A stretch of DNA of 64,000 nt from Parazoarcus communis SWub3 = DSM 12120 (GTDB lineage: Bacteria > Pseudomonadota > Gammaproteobacteria > Burkholderiales > Rhodocyclaceae). The DNA is taken from assembly GCF_003226565.1 (NCBI RefSeq), contig NZ_QKOE01000006.1:124001-188000 (forward strand). Direction: 5' to 3'. The first letter of the stretch is position 1. The number at the start of each line of letters is the position of its first letter. Shown here one piece after another: positions 7,829 through 20,685 of this stretch. Under the pieces are notes generated by a model. The model was given only the letters and a program-made list of their open reading frames with translations. It had not been told where the DNA came from and did no database searches. Position numbers and translations under genes: made by a program.

Positions 7829-9784
7829 TCAGCCGGCGGCCAGGCCGCGATCCCGCACGAGATCGAGCACAAAGGCAACGGCTGCATCAACGTCCATCGA
7901 AGTGGTGTCGAGCAGCACGGCATCCGGTTGCTGCTGCAGGGGCGCAACGGCACGGGCGGCATCCCGCGCATCCCGTTCACGCAAATCCTGCATCAAGCTT
8001 TCCATGTTAGCAGGCAAACCCTTTTCCTTCAACTGCTTATATCGACGCTGTGCGCGAGCCTCTGGCGAGGCCGTCAGGAACACCTTGACCGGCGCATCGG
8101 GGAAGATCGTTGAGCCGATATCCCGCCCCTCGGCCACCAGCCCGGGGCCGCAACGATAGTCGCGCTGGCGACCGAACAGCGCAGCCCGCACCGCCGGCAG
8201 CACCGCTACCCGCGACGCGCCAACCGACACGGCCTCGTCGCGGATCTCGTCGCTGACATCCTCGTCGCCGAGCAGCACCCGGTCGCCATCGAAACGTGCC
8301 GGCAGCGCCGCGGCCAGCGCCGCCACGCCAATCTCGTCGTCCAGATCGACGCCGTCACGCAAGGCCGTCAACGCCGTCAACCGGTAAAGCGAACCGCTGT
8401 CGAGATGGTGCCAGCCCAGCGCCTTGGCCACCATCGAACCGACCGTTCCCTTGCCGGATGCCGAAGGACCATCGATCGCCACCACCGGCACGGCGCGCGC
8501 GACAGCCGCGAACGCCGGGAAGTAGCCAGGAAAGGTCTTGTTCACGCATTTTGGATCGTTGATCCGGACCCTGCATTCGCCCAGTGCTACCAGCGAGAAG
8601 CACATCGCCATGCGATGATCGTCGTAGGTGTCGATCTCTGCCGGCAACAGACGCGCCGGCGCGGTGACGCAGAGATAATCCGCCCCCTCCTCGACCACTG
8701 CTCCCACCTTGCGTAACTCGGTTGCCATCGCGGCGATGCGATCGGTCTCCTTGACCCGCCAACTGGCAATGTTGCGCAGACGGCACGGTCCGTCGGCAAA
8801 CAGGGCCGCTACGGCCAGCGTCATTGCCGCGTCCGGGATGTGATTGAGGTCGAGGTCAAAGGCACGCAATACGCCGCCGGCGGGTGCGGACGCCTCGATC
8901 CAGTTGTCCCCCATGACGATACGGGCACCCAGTTGCTCCAGCGCCTCGGCGAAACGGACATCGCCCTGAATGCTCGAACGCCCCACACCTTCGACCCGTA
9001 CCGGACCACCGCCGATGACGCCAGCGGCAAGGAAGTACGATGCCGATGACGCATCACCCTCAACAAACACCGTACCCGGCGATACATACCGAGCCCCCGC
9101 AGGCACCACGAAACGCGACCAGGTCGCATCAGGCGCGACACGCACACCGAATCGTGCCATCAGATCCAGCGTGATCGCGATATAGGGCTTGGAGATCAAC
9201 TCCCCCACCACCTCGATGACGGTTTCTTCACCGGTCAGCGGCAAGGCCATCAGCAGGGCGGTCAGAAACTGGCTCGACACATCGCCCCGCACCCTGACCA
9301 CGCCACCGGGTCGGATGTCCGCTGGCCGGATCTCCAGCGGCGGGTAGCCCTCGTTGGCAGTGCAGCGGATATCCGCGCCGATCTGCCTGAGTGCATCTAC
9401 GAGATCACCGATTGGCCGCTCATGCATGCGCGCCACCCCGGCCAGCCGGTAGTGACCACCCGACAGGGCGAGCGCAGCGGTCAAGGGACGGAACGCCGTC
9501 CCTGCATTCCCCAGAAACAACTCACCCGACTTGACCGGAAACGGGCCACCCACGCCGGTTACCCGGTAGTCGTCGCGACCCGGGGTACGCTCCCACGCAA
9601 CCCCAAGCGCGCGCAATGCGTCGAGCATGCGCTCGACGTCATCAGAGGCAAGAAGGTCGCGAATGTCAGTCTCGCCTTCGGCCAGCGCTGCCAGCAGCAA
9701 CACCCGGTTGGAGATGCTCTTCGAGCCCGGAAGACGTACTGTGCCACGCGCGCCGAGCATCGGCGGCAGATCGAGGAATTCCAT
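7829..9784 (-). CDS. aroA-cmk: fused EPSP synthase / CMP kinase
   Basis: One uninterrupted frame of 651 residues holds two enzymes. Residues 1 to about 430 are 3-phosphoshikimate 1-carboxyvinyltransferase (shikimate pathway): [10 protein letters not shown] at 18-27, [11 protein letters not shown] at 91-101 and [10 protein letters not shown] at 385-394. Residues about 433-651 are cytidylate kinase: [15 protein letters not shown] with the P-loop at 439-447, [12 protein letters not shown] and EGRDIGS. The junction ([18 protein letters not shown]) has almost no linker and no internal stop. In many relatives the two are adjacent separate genes; fused forms are also known in some betaproteobacteria. 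It is 3 bases downstream of tyrA, inside the gyrA-to-rpsA run. Confidence 0.96.
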   Translation of the reverse strand: MEFLDLPPMLGARGTVRLPGSKSISNRVLLLAALAEGETDIRDLLASDDVERMLDALRALGVAWERTPGRDDYRVTGVGGPFPVKSGELFLGNAGTAFRPLTAALALSGGHYRLAGVARMHERPIGDLVDALRQIGADIRCTANEGYPPLEIRPADIRPGGVVRVRGDVSSQFLTALLMALPLTGEETVIEVVGELISKPYIAITLDLMARFGVRVAPDATWSRFVVPAGARYVSPGTVFVEGDASSASYFLAAGVIGGGPVRVEGVGRSSIQGDVRFAEALEQLGARIVMGDNWIEASAPAGGVLRAFDLDLNHIPDAAMTLAVAALFADGPCRLRNIASWRVKETDRIAAMATELRKVGAVVEEGADYLCVTAPARLLPAEIDTYDDHRMAMCFSLVALGECRVRINDPKCVNKTFPGYFPAFAAVARAVPVVAIDGPSASGKGTVGSMVAKALGWHHLDSGSLYRLTALTALRDGVDLDDEIGVAALAAALPARFDGDRVLLGDEDVSDEIRDEAVSVGASRVAVLPAVRAALFGRQRDYRCGPGLVAEGRDIGSTIFPDAPVKVFLTASPEARAQRRYKQLKEKGLPANMESLMQDLRERDARDAARAVAPLQQQPDAVLLDTTSMDVDAAVAFVLDLVRDRGLAAG

Positions 9785-9787
9785 GAC

Positions 9788-10678
9788 TTACTCTGCAGTA
9801 GTGGTCGGCACGAACTGTTCTGCCCACGCATTGCGGGCCCGACGCGCCTCGTCGAACAATTGTTCCAGCCGCTCGCCGTCGCTCGACAGCAACAAGGCTC
9901 TCAGATAGGCCAGCTCGGCCAGATATTGATCAAGCTCGCCAAGCAAGGCCTGACGATTGGCGATACAGATATCACGCCACATCTCCGGATGACTGCCGGC
10001 GATGCGGGTGAAATCGCGAAAACCACTGGCCGCATGTGAGAACAGCAACTCGGCATTCGCCCGTCCGGCCAGATCATGCACCAGCCCGAAAGCCAGCAGA
10101 TGCGGCAGATGACTGACCGCAGCAAACACCCGGTCATGATCCTGCGGCGCCATGTCGACGACACTTGCGCCACACAGGCTCCACATCGCACGAATCTTGT
10201 CGACGGCTGCAGGCTCGTTCTCCGGCAGCGGCGTCACCACCACCTTGCGGCCACGATAGAGCTCCGCAAAGGCCGCCTCGACGCCACTCTTCTCTGCCCC
10301 GGCAATGGGGTGTGCGGGAACCACATGAGCCAGACTGGCATCAAGGTGACGATAGGCTGCCTCGATGACATCGCGCTTGGTACTGCCAACATCGGTGACG
10401 ATCGTCCCCGACGCCAGATGCGGCGCCAAGGCCACCATCTGCGCCTCGATCTGCCCGACTGGTGTCGCAAGCACAACGACATCGGCACCGTCGAGCGCCT
10501 CGGCCCATGTCGTGGCCATGGCATCGATCACGCCCAACTCAAGCGCACGCAGCAGAGATTCTGGCCGCCGGCCGATACCAACCACCTGCTCGACCGCGCC
10601 GGCGCGCTTGAGCGCCTGAGCCAGCGAACCGCCGATCAGGCCGACACCGCAGATCACCAGCTTGCCGATCAAGGCCAT
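9788..10678 (-). CDS. tyrA: prephenate/arogenate dehydrogenase
   Basis: A 296-residue NAD(P)-dependent dehydrogenase of tyrosine synthesis. It has the Rossmann motif CGVGLIGGSLA (residues 10-20), the catalytic-region HPIAGAEKSG near residue 120 and the SHLPHLLAF helix near 190. There is no chorismate mutase domain, so it is the stand-alone TyrA type, with pheA supplying the mutase. It sits between hisC and aroA/cmk with gaps of 10 and 3 bases, in the same transcript. Specificity (prephenate, arogenate or both) cannot be read from the sequence alone. Confidence 0.94.
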   Translation of the reverse strand: MALIGKLVICGVGLIGGSLAQALKRAGAVEQVVGIGRRPESLLRALELGVIDAMATTWAEALDGADVVVLATPVGQIEAQMVALAPHLASGTIVTDVGSTKRDVIEAAYRHLDASLAHVVPAHPIAGAEKSGVEAAFAELYRGRKVVVTPLPENEPAAVDKIRAMWSLCGASVVDMAPQDHDRVFAAVSHLPHLLAFGLVHDLAGRANAELLFSHAASGFRDFTRIAGSHPEMWRDICIANRQALLGELDQYLAELAYLRALLLSSDGERLEQLFDEARRARNAWAEQFVPTTTAE

Positions 10679-10688
10679 GGCAGCGTCC

Positions 10689-11789
10689 TTAATTGGCCAG
10701 GATCTGGCGAAGCGCCTCGATGAAGCGGGCGTTCTCCTCGGGCAGGCCGATCGACACCCGCAGCCATTCCGGCATGCCGTAGCCGGCTATCGGGCGCACG
10801 ATCACGCCCTGCCGGAGCAGCGCCTGATTGACGCCGGCAGCGTCGCCGACACGGAAGGTCACGAAGTTGCCTGCGGACGGAATCCACGTCAGGCCAAGGT
10901 CGGCAAACGCGGCCGTGATCTGGACCATGCCGCGCCGGTTGATCTCGGCGCTCTGCGCCAGAAACTCATCGTCGGCCAACGCAGCCTCGGCTGCGGCCAG
11001 CGCGATGCTCGACACATTGAACGGCTGCCGCACCCGGTTCATCAGATCCGCGACTTCAGGGTGGGCAATGCAGTAGCCAACCCGCAGCCCGGCAAGTCCG
11101 TAAGCTTTCGAGAAGGTGCGCGACACCAGCAGGTTGGGGAAACGCTTCAGCCAGCCGATTGCATCGTAACGCTGCCCTGGCGCCAGATATTCGGTATAGG
11201 CCTCATCGAGCACCACCAGCACATCGCTGGAAACACGCTCGAGAAAGAATTCGATCTCTGCCCCAGCCAGCAGGGTGCCGGTCGGGTTGTTCGGATTCGC
11301 GATGAATACCACCCGGGTATCCGGACGAATCGCGGCCGCCATCGCCTCAAGATCGTGACCGAAATCCTTGGCCGGCACCTCAATGCAGGTCGCCCCCACT
11401 GCGTTGCTGGCAAGCGGATACACAGCAAATGCATGCTGGGAGAAAACCGCCGACCGCCCGGGCGCCAGAAAAGCCCCGGCAGCCAGTTCGAGAATGTCAT
11501 TGGAGCCATTGCCAATGACGATCTGCTCGGACCTGACATCAAACTTGCGCGCAATGGCGGCCTTCAGCGCAAATGCACCGCCATCGGGATAACGGGCCGT
11601 ATCGGACAAGGTGGCGACTGCCGCCTCACGAGCACGGGCACTCATTCCCAGAGGATTCTCGTTGGAAGCCAGCTTGACGATGCTGGCCTCGGCAATGCCC
11701 ATCTCACGCGCAAGCTCGGAGATCGGCTTGCCCGGCTGGTAAGGCATGATGGAACGGATGTACTCGGGGGCGAGACTTGCAACACTCAT
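10689..11789 (-). CDS. hisC: histidinol-phosphate aminotransferase family (aromatic aminotransferase role likely)
   Basis: A 366-residue PLP aminotransferase of fold type I. It shows KLASNENPLG (residues 38-47), FIANPNNPTGT, and the PLP lysine in SRTFSKAYGLAGLRVGYC. The family name is HisC, but this copy lies between pheA and tyrA. In that context HisC2-type enzymes often transaminate phenylpyruvate, hydroxyphenylpyruvate or prephenate as well as imidazole acetol phosphate. A second hisC in a histidine operon elsewhere would support a mainly aromatic role. It is 27 bases downstream of pheA. Confidence 0.93.
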   Translation of the reverse strand: MSVASLAPEYIRSIMPYQPGKPISELAREMGIAEASIVKLASNENPLGMSARAREAAVATLSDTARYPDGGAFALKAAIARKFDVRSEQIVIGNGSNDILELAAGAFLAPGRSAVFSQHAFAVYPLASNAVGATCIEVPAKDFGHDLEAMAAAIRPDTRVVFIANPNNPTGTLLAGAEIEFFLERVSSDVLVVLDEAYTEYLAPGQRYDAIGWLKRFPNLLVSRTFSKAYGLAGLRVGYCIAHPEVADLMNRVRQPFNVSSIALAAAEAALADDEFLAQSAEINRRGMVQITAAFADLGLTWIPSAGNFVTFRVGDAAGVNQALLRQGVIVRPIAGYGMPEWLRVSIGLPEENARFIEALRQILAN

Positions 11790-11816
11790 GGCTGACTCCA
11801 GATTTTCCGTTTTTTG

Positions 11817-12881
11817 TCAGATTGCTGCGACCGGGTAGGAACCGAGCACCTTGACGAAGGCCGCGCGATCGGACAGTTCCTTGAGCGCAGCCGCCACCGG
11901 CGCATCGCTCTGATGCCCCTCGATATCGACGTAGAACACGTACTCCCACAGACCGCCACGTGCCGGGCGCGACTGCAGCTTGGTCATATCGACGCCGTGA
12001 CGGGCAAGCGGTTCCAGCAGCGCGTGCATCGCGCCTGGACGGTTCGATGCCGAGCATACCAGCGAGGTCTTGTCCTTGCCTGACGGCCCGGACTCATGGC
12101 CGGCGATGACCAGGAAGCGGGTGGAGTTGTTGGGATCGTCCTCAATGTTCGATGCAAGCTTGTTCAGTCCATACAACTCAGCCGCCGCCTCACCCGCAAT
12201 CGCGCAGGACTCCGGATCCTCTGCCGCCAGACGCGCAGCCTCCGCATTGCTCGCCACCGGCACACGAGGCAGGCTGGCCAGATTGCGGTTGAGCCACTCG
12301 TGGCATTGCGCCAGGGACTGCGCATGCGAGTAAAGCCGCTTGGCGCCACCGATTCCTTCCGCACGCGACAGCAGGTGCTGATGGATGCGCAGCTTGACTT
12401 CGCCACACACCTTCAACGGATTGGCCAGCAGCAGATCAAGCGTACCGCCGACGGCACCCTCGGTGGAGTTCTCCACCGGCACCACACCATAATCGGCATT
12501 GCCCGACTCGACCGCACGAAACACGTCGTCAATCGACGGCATCGGCAGGAAGTTGGGAGCAGAGCCAAAGTGCTTGCGGCTGGCACTCTCCGAAAAGGTG
12601 CCGGCGGGCCCGAGATAGGCCACCTTCAGGGGCTGCTCCAGCGCCAGGCAAGCCGACATCACCTCACGGAAGATGCGCTGCACCGCCGCCGCCGGCAGCG
12701 GCCCGGGGTTGATATCGGCCAGGCGGCGCAGCACCTGGGCCTCGCGCTCCGGGCGGTAGATGTTGCCCTGCTTGATCTCGCCCACACGCTGCGCGCACCG
12801 CGCACGCTCGGACAGTCGGGCCAGGATTTCCTCGTCGAGGTGATCGATGCGATTGCGCAGGTTCAGCAGTTCGTCACTCAT
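11817..12881 (-). CDS. pheA: chorismate mutase / prephenate dehydratase (P-protein)
   Basis: A 354-residue bifunctional enzyme of phenylalanine synthesis. Residues 1-85 are an AroQ chorismate mutase (LRNRIDHLDEEILARLSERA). Residues about 95-270 are prephenate dehydratase (YLGPAGTFSESA, PVENSTEGAVG, and the NNSTRFLVI motif). Residues 275-354 are an ACT regulatory domain with RPGAMHALLEPL and LQSRPARGGLWEYVFYVD, the equivalents of the GALV and ESRP motifs that bind Phe. Feedback inhibition by Phe is therefore likely. It lies between serC and hisC. Confidence 0.96.
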   Translation of the reverse strand: MSDELLNLRNRIDHLDEEILARLSERARCAQRVGEIKQGNIYRPEREAQVLRRLADINPGPLPAAAVQRIFREVMSACLALEQPLKVAYLGPAGTFSESASRKHFGSAPNFLPMPSIDDVFRAVESGNADYGVVPVENSTEGAVGGTLDLLLANPLKVCGEVKLRIHQHLLSRAEGIGGAKRLYSHAQSLAQCHEWLNRNLASLPRVPVASNAEAARLAAEDPESCAIAGEAAAELYGLNKLASNIEDDPNNSTRFLVIAGHESGPSGKDKTSLVCSASNRPGAMHALLEPLARHGVDMTKLQSRPARGGLWEYVFYVDIEGHQSDAPVAAALKELSDRAAFVKVLGSYPVAAI

Positions 12882-12919
12882 GCTCAGTTCTCTTTACGTA
12901 CCGTCGGATCAGCCTGAAA

Positions 12920-14017
12920 TCAGCCCTTGCGCGCAGCGAAATCGCGCATGAAATCCACCAGCGCCTGCACACCTGCCAGCGGCATCGCGTTGTAGATCGA
13001 CGCCCGCATGCCGCCAACCGACTTATGCCCTTTCAACTGCACCAGGCCCGCCGCCTTCGATTCAGCAAGGAAGACCTCATTGAGCGACTCGTCCGCCAGG
13101 AAGAAAGGCACATTCATGCGCGAGCGACACGCCGGATCCACCTTGGACGCATAGAAATCGCTGGCATCAAGGTAGTCATACAGCAGCTTCGCCTTGGCGA
13201 TGTTCTGCGCTTCGATAGCCGCCACCCCACCCTGACGCTTGAGCCACTGAAACACCAGCCCTGCGATGTAGATCCCATAGGTCGGCGGGGTGTTGTACAT
13301 CGAACCGTTGTCGGCGACGGTCTTGTAGTCAAAAGCCGTCGGGCAGGCCGGCACAGAGCGTCCGAGCAGATCTTCACGCACGATGACGATGGTCAGCCCC
13401 GCAGGGCCGATGTTCTTCTGCGCCCCACCAAACAGCAGCCCGTACTTCGACACATCCATGGCCCGCGACAGGATGTGAGAGGACACATCAGCAACAACCG
13501 GCACCTCGGCACGACCAATGGCCGCAAGATCGGGCTCGAAGGGATATTCAACGCCGCCAATGGTCTCATTGGTGCAGGTAAACAGGTAGGCGGGGTCGTC
13601 CGACAAAGACCACTCGGTCATCGCCGGCACGGAAGTGAAACCACCGGCCTCGGCGCTCGCGGCAACATGTGCCTTGCAATAGCGACGCGCTTCCTTCAAT
13701 GACTTGGCCGACCAGGCCCCGGTGACGACGTAATCAGCGCTGTCATGCTGCCCGAGCAGGTTCATCGGAATGATCGCATTCTCGGCAATCGCGCCGCCCT
13801 GCATGAACAGGATGCGATAGTTGTCCGGCACCGCCATCAACTCACGCAGATCGGCCTCTGCCGCCTCGGCGATGGAAGTGAACTCCTTGCCGCGATGGCT
13901 CATCTCCATCACGCCCATGCCGGCCCCCTGCCAGTCCAGCATTTCTTCGGCAGCCTGCTTCAGCACCTCTTCAGGCAAGGCCGCGGGCCCGGCACTGAAA
14001 TTCCATACCCGACTCAC
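12920..14017 (-). CDS. serC: phosphoserine aminotransferase
   Basis: A 365-residue PLP enzyme of serine and pyridoxine synthesis. [17 protein letters not shown] opens the protein; the PLP lysine lies in [16 protein letters not shown], and [12 protein letters not shown] is at the C-terminus. The start is GTG at 14017, overlapping the gyrA stop as GTGA, so it is translationally coupled to gyrA. The family length (about 360) is matched. Confidence 0.96.
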   Translation of the reverse strand: MSRVWNFSAGPAALPEEVLKQAAEEMLDWQGAGMGVMEMSHRGKEFTSIAEAAEADLRELMAVPDNYRILFMQGGAIAENAIIPMNLLGQHDSADYVVTGAWSAKSLKEARRYCKAHVAASAEAGGFTSVPAMTEWSLSDDPAYLFTCTNETIGGVEYPFEPDLAAIGRAEVPVVADVSSHILSRAMDVSKYGLLFGGAQKNIGPAGLTIVIVREDLLGRSVPACPTAFDYKTVADNGSMYNTPPTYGIYIAGLVFQWLKRQGGVAAIEAQNIAKAKLLYDYLDASDFYASKVDPACRSRMNVPFFLADESLNEVFLAESKAAGLVQLKGHKSVGGMRASIYNAMPLAGVQALVDFMRDFAARKG

Positions 14018-16653
14018 GCCTCACCTCCCTGCTCACCCGCCTCAGCATCCGGTGTGATGTTTCCACCTTCGGCGGGCGCAGCATCGCCGTCAGCCGCCAG
14101 CTCGACATCAAGTTCGTCGGCCTCGGATTCCGCAACTTTTTCGATCCCGGCCAGATACGTGCCTTCATCAAGGTTGATCAGGGTCACGCCCTGGGTGGCA
14201 CGCCCCAACTCACGGATATCCTGCACCTTGGTCCGGATCAGCACCGCGCCAGTCGAGATCAGCATCACCTCGTCGGTGGGATCGACCAGCACTGCACCGA
14301 CCAGCTTGCCATTGCGATCCGAGGTCTGGATCGCGATCATGCCCTTGGTGCCACGACCATGCCGGGTGTACTCGGCCACGGGGGTGCGCTTGCCATAGCC
14401 GTTCTCAGTCGCCGTCAGCACCGACTGGGTTTCACCTTCCGCTACCAGCATCGCGATCACACGCTGGCCATCTTCCAGCATCATGCCGCGCACGCCGCGC
14501 GCATCGCGCCCCATCGGCCGTACGTCGGTCTCGGCAAAACGCACCGCCTTGCCTGCATCGGAGAACAGCATCACGTCGCAGGCGCCGTTGGTGATTGCGA
14601 CGCCAATCAGGTGGTCGCCATCATCAAGATTGACGGCGATGATGCCGGCCTTGCGCGGATTGGAGAATGCCGTCAGCGTCGTCTTCTTGACCGTTCCCTC
14701 GGAAGTCGCCATGAACACGAAGTGGTCATCGTCGAAGGCCTGCACCGGCAGCACCGCAGTGATCTTCTCACCCTCGACCATCGGGAACAGATTGACGATG
14801 GGCTTGCCGCGCGAATTACGCGTTCCTTCGGGCACCTCATAGACCTTCAGCCAGTAGGCACGCCCTCGATTGGAGAAGCACAGCACGGTATCGTGGGTGT
14901 TGGCAACGAACAGGCGATCGATGAAATCCTCATCCTTCATCGACGTCGCCTGCTTGCCACGACCGCCACGACGCTGGGCGCGGTAGTCCGCCAGCGGCTG
15001 ACGCTTGAAGTAGCCGGTATGCGACAAGGTGACGACCATGTCTTCCGGCGTGATCAAATCTTCAATATTGATGTCCGCAGTGCTGAGCACGATTTCCGAG
15101 CGGCGCGGATCGCCAAACTGGGCACGAACCGCACCCAGCTCGGTGACGATGATCTGGGTGATGCGTTCAGGCCGGGCAAGGATGTCAAGCAGGTCGGTGA
15201 TCAGGTCCATCACCTCGCGGTACTCGTTGACGATCTTGTCCTGCTCCAGCCCGGTCAGGCGCTGCAGCCGCAGTTCGAGGATGGCCTGCGCCTGAACCTC
15301 GGACAAGCGATAGCCCTGCGCCGAAAGACCGAAGGACGGATCGAGCCCTTCCGGCCGATAGCTGTCTGCCAGCGCGCGCGACAACATCTCCTCGACCAGC
15401 GGCGAGCGCCAGGTGCGCTCCATCAGCCCACGCTTGGCATCGGCTGGGGTGGGCGCCGCCTTGATCAGCGCAATGATCTCGTCCACATTGGACAGCGCCA
15501 CCGCCAGACCTTCGAGGATATGCCCCCGATCACGCGCCTTGCGCAATTCGAACACAGTGCGACGGGTAATGACCTCGCGGCGGTGCTCAAGGAAGCAGAC
15601 CAGCATCTGCTTCAGATTGAGCAGGCGCGGCCGACCATCGACCAGCGCCACCATGTTCATGCCGAAGCTATCCTGCAGCTGGGTGTGCTTGAACAGCTTG
15701 TTGAGCACGACCTCGGGCATCTCGCCACGCTTGAGCTCGATGACCAGACGCATGCCGGACTTGTCGGATTCGTCTCGGATCTCGCTGATGCCTTCGACCT
15801 TCTTCTCGTTTACCAGCTCAGCCATGCGCTCCTGCAGGGTGCGCTTGTTGACCTGGTAGGGCAACTCGTCGACGACGATGGCCTGACGATCGGTCTTGCC
15901 AATCGGTTCGAAGTGAGTGCGTGCGCGCATGATCACTCGACCGCGGCCAGTGCGGTAACCTTCATGCACGCCGGACAGGCCGTAGATCAGACCCGCAGTC
16001 GGAAAATCCGGCGCCTTGACGATGTCGATCAAGGCCTCGATATCCGTCTCGGGGTCTTCGAGCAGCTTCAGGCAGGCATCGATGATCTCGCCAAGGTTGT
16101 GCGGCGGGATATTGGTCGCCATGCCGACCGCGATACCGGACGAGCCATTGATCAGCAGGTTGGGGATACGCGCGGGCATGACCAGCGGTTCTTTTTCCGA
16201 ACCGTCATAGTTCGGCCCGAAATCCACGGTTTCCTTGTCGATGTCGGCCAGCAGTTCGTGACCGATACGCGCCATGCGGATTTCCGTATACCGCATGGCC
16301 GCGGCGTTATCGCCATCCACCGAACCGAAGTTGCCCTGACCATCGACCAGCATGTAGCGCAGCGAAAAATTCTGCGCCATGCGGACAATGGTGTCGTACA
16401 CCGCGGTATCACCGTGCGGATGGTACTTACCGATCACGTCACCGACGATACGCGCCGACTTCTTGTAGGCGCGATTCCAGTCGTTGGACAACTCATGCAT
16501 GGCGTACAGCACGCGCCGATGCACCGGTTTGAGACCATCGCGCGCATCCGGCAGCGCCCGCCCCACGATCACGCTCATGGCGTAGTCGAGATAGGAGTGG
16601 CGCATCTCCTCCTCGAGGCTGATCGGCAGTGTTTCCTTGGCGAACTGTGTCAT
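14014..16653 (-). CDS. gyrA: DNA gyrase subunit A
   Basis: 879 residues from [17 protein letters not shown]. The first ~500 residues carry the breakage-reunion domain with the catalytic Tyr in [17 protein letters not shown]; the second half is the beta-pinwheel with the GyrA box QRRGGRGKQ. In that quinolone-resistance region Thr stands where E. coli has Ser83, and Asp87 is kept; Thr is natural in several genera. The C-terminus is acidic. A longer open frame (to 16965) overlaps the divergent grpE promoter and is not coding. gyrA leads the minus-strand run gyrA-serC-pheA. Confidence 0.97.
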   Translation of the reverse strand: MTQFAKETLPISLEEEMRHSYLDYAMSVIVGRALPDARDGLKPVHRRVLYAMHELSNDWNRAYKKSARIVGDVIGKYHPHGDTAVYDTIVRMAQNFSLRYMLVDGQGNFGSVDGDNAAAMRYTEIRMARIGHELLADIDKETVDFGPNYDGSEKEPLVMPARIPNLLINGSSGIAVGMATNIPPHNLGEIIDACLKLLEDPETDIEALIDIVKAPDFPTAGLIYGLSGVHEGYRTGRGRVIMRARTHFEPIGKTDRQAIVVDELPYQVNKRTLQERMAELVNEKKVEGISEIRDESDKSGMRLVIELKRGEMPEVVLNKLFKHTQLQDSFGMNMVALVDGRPRLLNLKQMLVCFLEHRREVITRRTVFELRKARDRGHILEGLAVALSNVDEIIALIKAAPTPADAKRGLMERTWRSPLVEEMLSRALADSYRPEGLDPSFGLSAQGYRLSEVQAQAILELRLQRLTGLEQDKIVNEYREVMDLITDLLDILARPERITQIIVTELGAVRAQFGDPRRSEIVLSTADINIEDLITPEDMVVTLSHTGYFKRQPLADYRAQRRGGRGKQATSMKDEDFIDRLFVANTHDTVLCFSNRGRAYWLKVYEVPEGTRNSRGKPIVNLFPMVEGEKITAVLPVQAFDDDHFVFMATSEGTVKKTTLTAFSNPRKAGIIAVNLDDGDHLIGVAITNGACDVMLFSDAGKAVRFAETDVRPMGRDARGVRGMMLEDGQRVIAMLVAEGETQSVLTATENGYGKRTPVAEYTRHGRGTKGMIAIQTSDRNGKLVGAVLVDPTDEVMLISTGAVLIRTKVQDIRELGRATQGVTLINLDEGTYLAGIEKVAESEADELDVELAADGDAAPAEGGNITPDAEAGEQGGEA

Positions 16654-16693
16654 GCTCTGAGGCGGTAAAACCCGCGTAAACCAAAAGCGTGCA

Positions 16694-16699
16694 ATCTTA
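16694..16699 (-). promoter_or_regulatory. candidate extended -10 of the gyrA promoter
   Basis: On the minus strand TGTTAAGAT gives an extended -10 (TGn-TAAGAT) about 40 bases upstream of the gyrA ATG. There is no good -35 at 17 bases, which fits an extended -10 promoter. Motif-based only. Confidence 0.4.
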
Positions 16700-16801
16700 A
16701 CACGCGCACCCCACGCCTGCCCCATCGACGCAGCACAGACGCGCCGATCACCACCCCGTCGGCAACCAGCAGCATCAGCCGCAAAAATATTTGGATTCCC
16801 T

Positions 16802-16827
16802 CTTGAAATCCCACCAGCAGCCCCAAA
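16802..16827 (+). promoter_or_regulatory. sigma-32-type heat-shock promoter of grpE
   Basis: CTTGAAA (16802-16808), a 12-base spacer and CCCCAAA (16821-16827) closely match the heat-shock consensus CTTGAAA-N(11-16)-CCCCATNT. It lies about 40 bases upstream of the grpE ATG and reads toward it. Together with the second copy before dnaK it indicates RpoH control of this chaperone run. Confidence 0.75.
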
Positions 16828-16864
16828 CTGCCGGGCAGACCATGGAAACAGGGAGCAAGCACCC

Positions 16865-17428
16865 ATGCAGGAACCGAACCCGAGCACCAACCCCGAGCTG
16901 GAACAACACGCCGCCGTGGATGCCACCCCCGACAACGCCGACGCCGCTACCGCACCGGATGTCATGCCCAGCCTGGAAGAAGCGCTGCGCCTGGCGGAGC
17001 TGAAGGCGGCAGAACATCACGATGCGTGGCTGCGCGCCAAGGCTGAGGGCGAGAACATCCGTCGCCGCGCACAGGACGACATCGCCAAGGCCTCCAAATT
17101 TGCTGCCGAAAAGTTCGCCAGCGCGATGCTGCCGGTCAAGGACAGCCTGGAGGCCGCGCTCGGCACCGAGAACCAGACGCTGGAAAAGCTTCGCGAAGGC
17201 GTCGAGTTGACCCTGAAGCAGCTGGTGTCCGCCTTTGACGGCGCCAATCTCGTCGAGGAAAACCCGCTGAACCAGAAGTTCGATCCCAACAAGCATCAAG
17301 CCATCGGCGCGCTGGAATCCGACGCCGAACCCAATACCGTGATCAATGTGCTGCAGAAGGGCTATCTGCTGCACGATCGCGTGGTGCGTCCGGCCCTGGT
17401 CATGGTGGCCAAGGCCAAGGCCCAGTAA
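16865..17428 (+). CDS. grpE: nucleotide exchange factor GrpE
   Basis: A 187-residue co-chaperone that releases ADP from DnaK. A low-complexity acidic N-terminus (residues 1-40) leads into a long helix ([26 protein letters not shown], then [16 protein letters not shown]). The C-terminal beta domain has [16 protein letters not shown] and the family end motif [28 protein letters not shown] ribosome site lies 9 bases before the ATG. It begins the grpE-dnaK-dnaJ run. Confidence 0.96.
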   Translation: MQEPNPSTNPELEQHAAVDATPDNADAATAPDVMPSLEEALRLAELKAAEHHDAWLRAKAEGENIRRRAQDDIAKASKFAAEKFASAMLPVKDSLEAALGTENQTLEKLREGVELTLKQLVSAFDGANLVEENPLNQKFDPNKHQAIGALESDAEPNTVINVLQKGYLLHDRVVRPALVMVAKAKAQ

Positions 17429-17443
17429 TCGCACCAAGCCGGA

Positions 17444-17471
17444 CTTGAAAGCCCGGCACCCTGCCCCATAT
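17444..17471 (+). promoter_or_regulatory. sigma-32-type heat-shock promoter of dnaK
   Basis: CTTGAAA (17444-17450), a 13-base spacer and CCCCATAT (17464-17471) match the RpoH consensus in every defined position. It lies in the 108-base gap between grpE and dnaK, about 65 bases before the dnaK ATG, giving dnaK-dnaJ its own heat-shock start in addition to the grpE promoter. Confidence 0.85.
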
Positions 17472-17536
17472 TCGATTCAGGACGGCGTCGCAGCGACGAC
17501 GCCAGCAAACAAATTCAATCTATTCAAGGATACAAA

Positions 17537-19462
<1,926 letters not shown>

Positions 19463-19488
19463 GCGTCTCGCCGGACGGCAAACCTTGT

Positions 19489-19533
19489 GGCCGAGCCCCT
19501 GCCGGAGCGCATGTTCCGGCCGGCTCGGCCTTT
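19489..19533 (+). terminator. stem-loop between dnaK and dnaJ
   Basis: GGCCGAGCC (19489-19497) pairs with GGCTCGGCC (19522-19530), and inside them GCCGGA (19501-19506) pairs with TCCGGC (19515-19520); only three T follow. It may be a partial terminator or an mRNA-stabilising or processing stem that lowers dnaJ relative to dnaK. Confidence 0.55.
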
Positions 19534-19560
19534 GCATGAACTGAGCTAGAGCGAACCACC

Positions 19561-20685
19561 ATGTCCAAACGGGATTATTACGAAGTCCTCGGCGTCAATC
19601 GCGACGCTGGCGACGATGAAATCAAGAAGGCCTACCGCAAGCTGGCCATGAAGTTCCATCCGGACCGCAACCCGGACAACAAGGAAGCGGAAGAGAAATT
19701 CAAGGAGGCCAAGGAAGCCTACGAGATCCTCTCCGACGCCAACAAGAAGGCCGCCTACGATCGCTACGGCCATGCCGGTGTCGACCCCTCGATGGGCGGC
19801 GGCGGTGGCGGCCAGGGCTTCGAAGGCTTTGGCGACGCTTTTTCCGACATTTTCGGCGACATCTTTGGCGGTGGTCGTGGCGGGAGCCGATCCAACGTCT
19901 ACCGGGGCGCCGACCTGCGCTACAACCTCGAGATCACGCTCGAGGAAGCCGCCCGTGGCGCAGAAAAGACCATCCGCATTCCGACCGTCGAGGAATGTGA
20001 AACCTGCCACGGCAGCGGCGCCAAGCCCGGTACCCAGCCCAAGACCTGCCCCACCTGCGGCGGAGCCGGCCAGGTACGCATCCAGCAGGGCTTCTTCTCT
20101 ATTCAGCAGACCTGCCCCAAGTGTCACGGCAGCGGCCGCATCATTCCTGACCCCTGCACCAGCTGCAATGGTGCAGGCCGGGTGAAGAAGCAGAAGACGC
20201 TTGAGGTCAAGATTCCCGCCGGCATTGACGAGGGCATGCGTCTGCGTCACGGCGGCCATGGCGAGCCGGGCGTCAATGGTGGCCCTCCGGGTGATCTCTA
20301 TGTCGAGATCCACATCCGCAAACATGCGGTGTTCGAGCGCGACCACGACGACCTGCACTGCGAGATGCCGATCAGCTTCACCGTTGCCGCGCTGGGTGGC
20401 GAGATCGAGATTCCCACGCTCGAGGGCATGGCACGCTTGAAGATTCCGGCGGAAACCCAGAGCGGCAAGGTCTTCCGCCTGCGTGGCAAGGGCATCAAGA
20501 ATGTACGCTCGCATGCACACGGCGACCTGCTCTGCCACGTGGTGGTCGAAACGCCGGTAAAACTCACCGAGCGCCAACGCGAACTGCTCCAGGAGTTCGA
20601 GGCCATCTCCAGCGGCAACGCCGACCGCCACAATCCCAAGGCGCAGTCGTGGATGGACAAGGTCCGGGACTTCTTCGGCACCTGA
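19561..20685 (+). CDS. dnaJ: chaperone protein DnaJ (Hsp40)
   Basis: A 374-residue type I J-protein. The J domain (1-70) has the HPD motif in [10 protein letters not shown]; a Gly/Phe-rich stretch follows (residues 78-105). The zinc centre has all four Cys repeats ([32 protein letters not shown]). The C-terminal substrate domains follow. It stimulates DnaK ATPase and delivers substrates. It lies 98 bases after dnaK, with an intervening stem-loop, and completes the grpE-dnaK-dnaJ run. Confidence 0.97.
   Translation: MSKRDYYEVLGVNRDAGDDEIKKAYRKLAMKFHPDRNPDNKEAEEKFKEAKEAYEILSDANKKAAYDRYGHAGVDPSMGGGGGGQGFEGFGDAFSDIFGDIFGGGRGGSRSNVYRGADLRYNLEITLEEAARGAEKTIRIPTVEECETCHGSGAKPGTQPKTCPTCGGAGQVRIQQGFFSIQQTCPKCHGSGRIIPDPCTSCNGAGRVKKQKTLEVKIPAGIDEGMRLRHGGHGEPGVNGGPPGDLYVEIHIRKHAVFERDHDDLHCEMPISFTVAALGGEIEIPTLEGMARLKIPAETQSGKVFRLRGKGIKNVRSHAHGDLLCHVVVETPVKLTERQRELLQEFEAISSGNADRHNPKAQSWMDKVRDFFGT

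Noticed and set aside
16152-16412. Quinolone-resistance change in gyrA
   Set aside because: Thr occupies the Ser83-equivalent site, but Thr is the natural residue in several genera and Asp87 is intact, so no acquired resistance is claimed.
14359-16668. Open frame of 769 codons on the plus strand
   Set aside because: Antisense shadow of gyrA.
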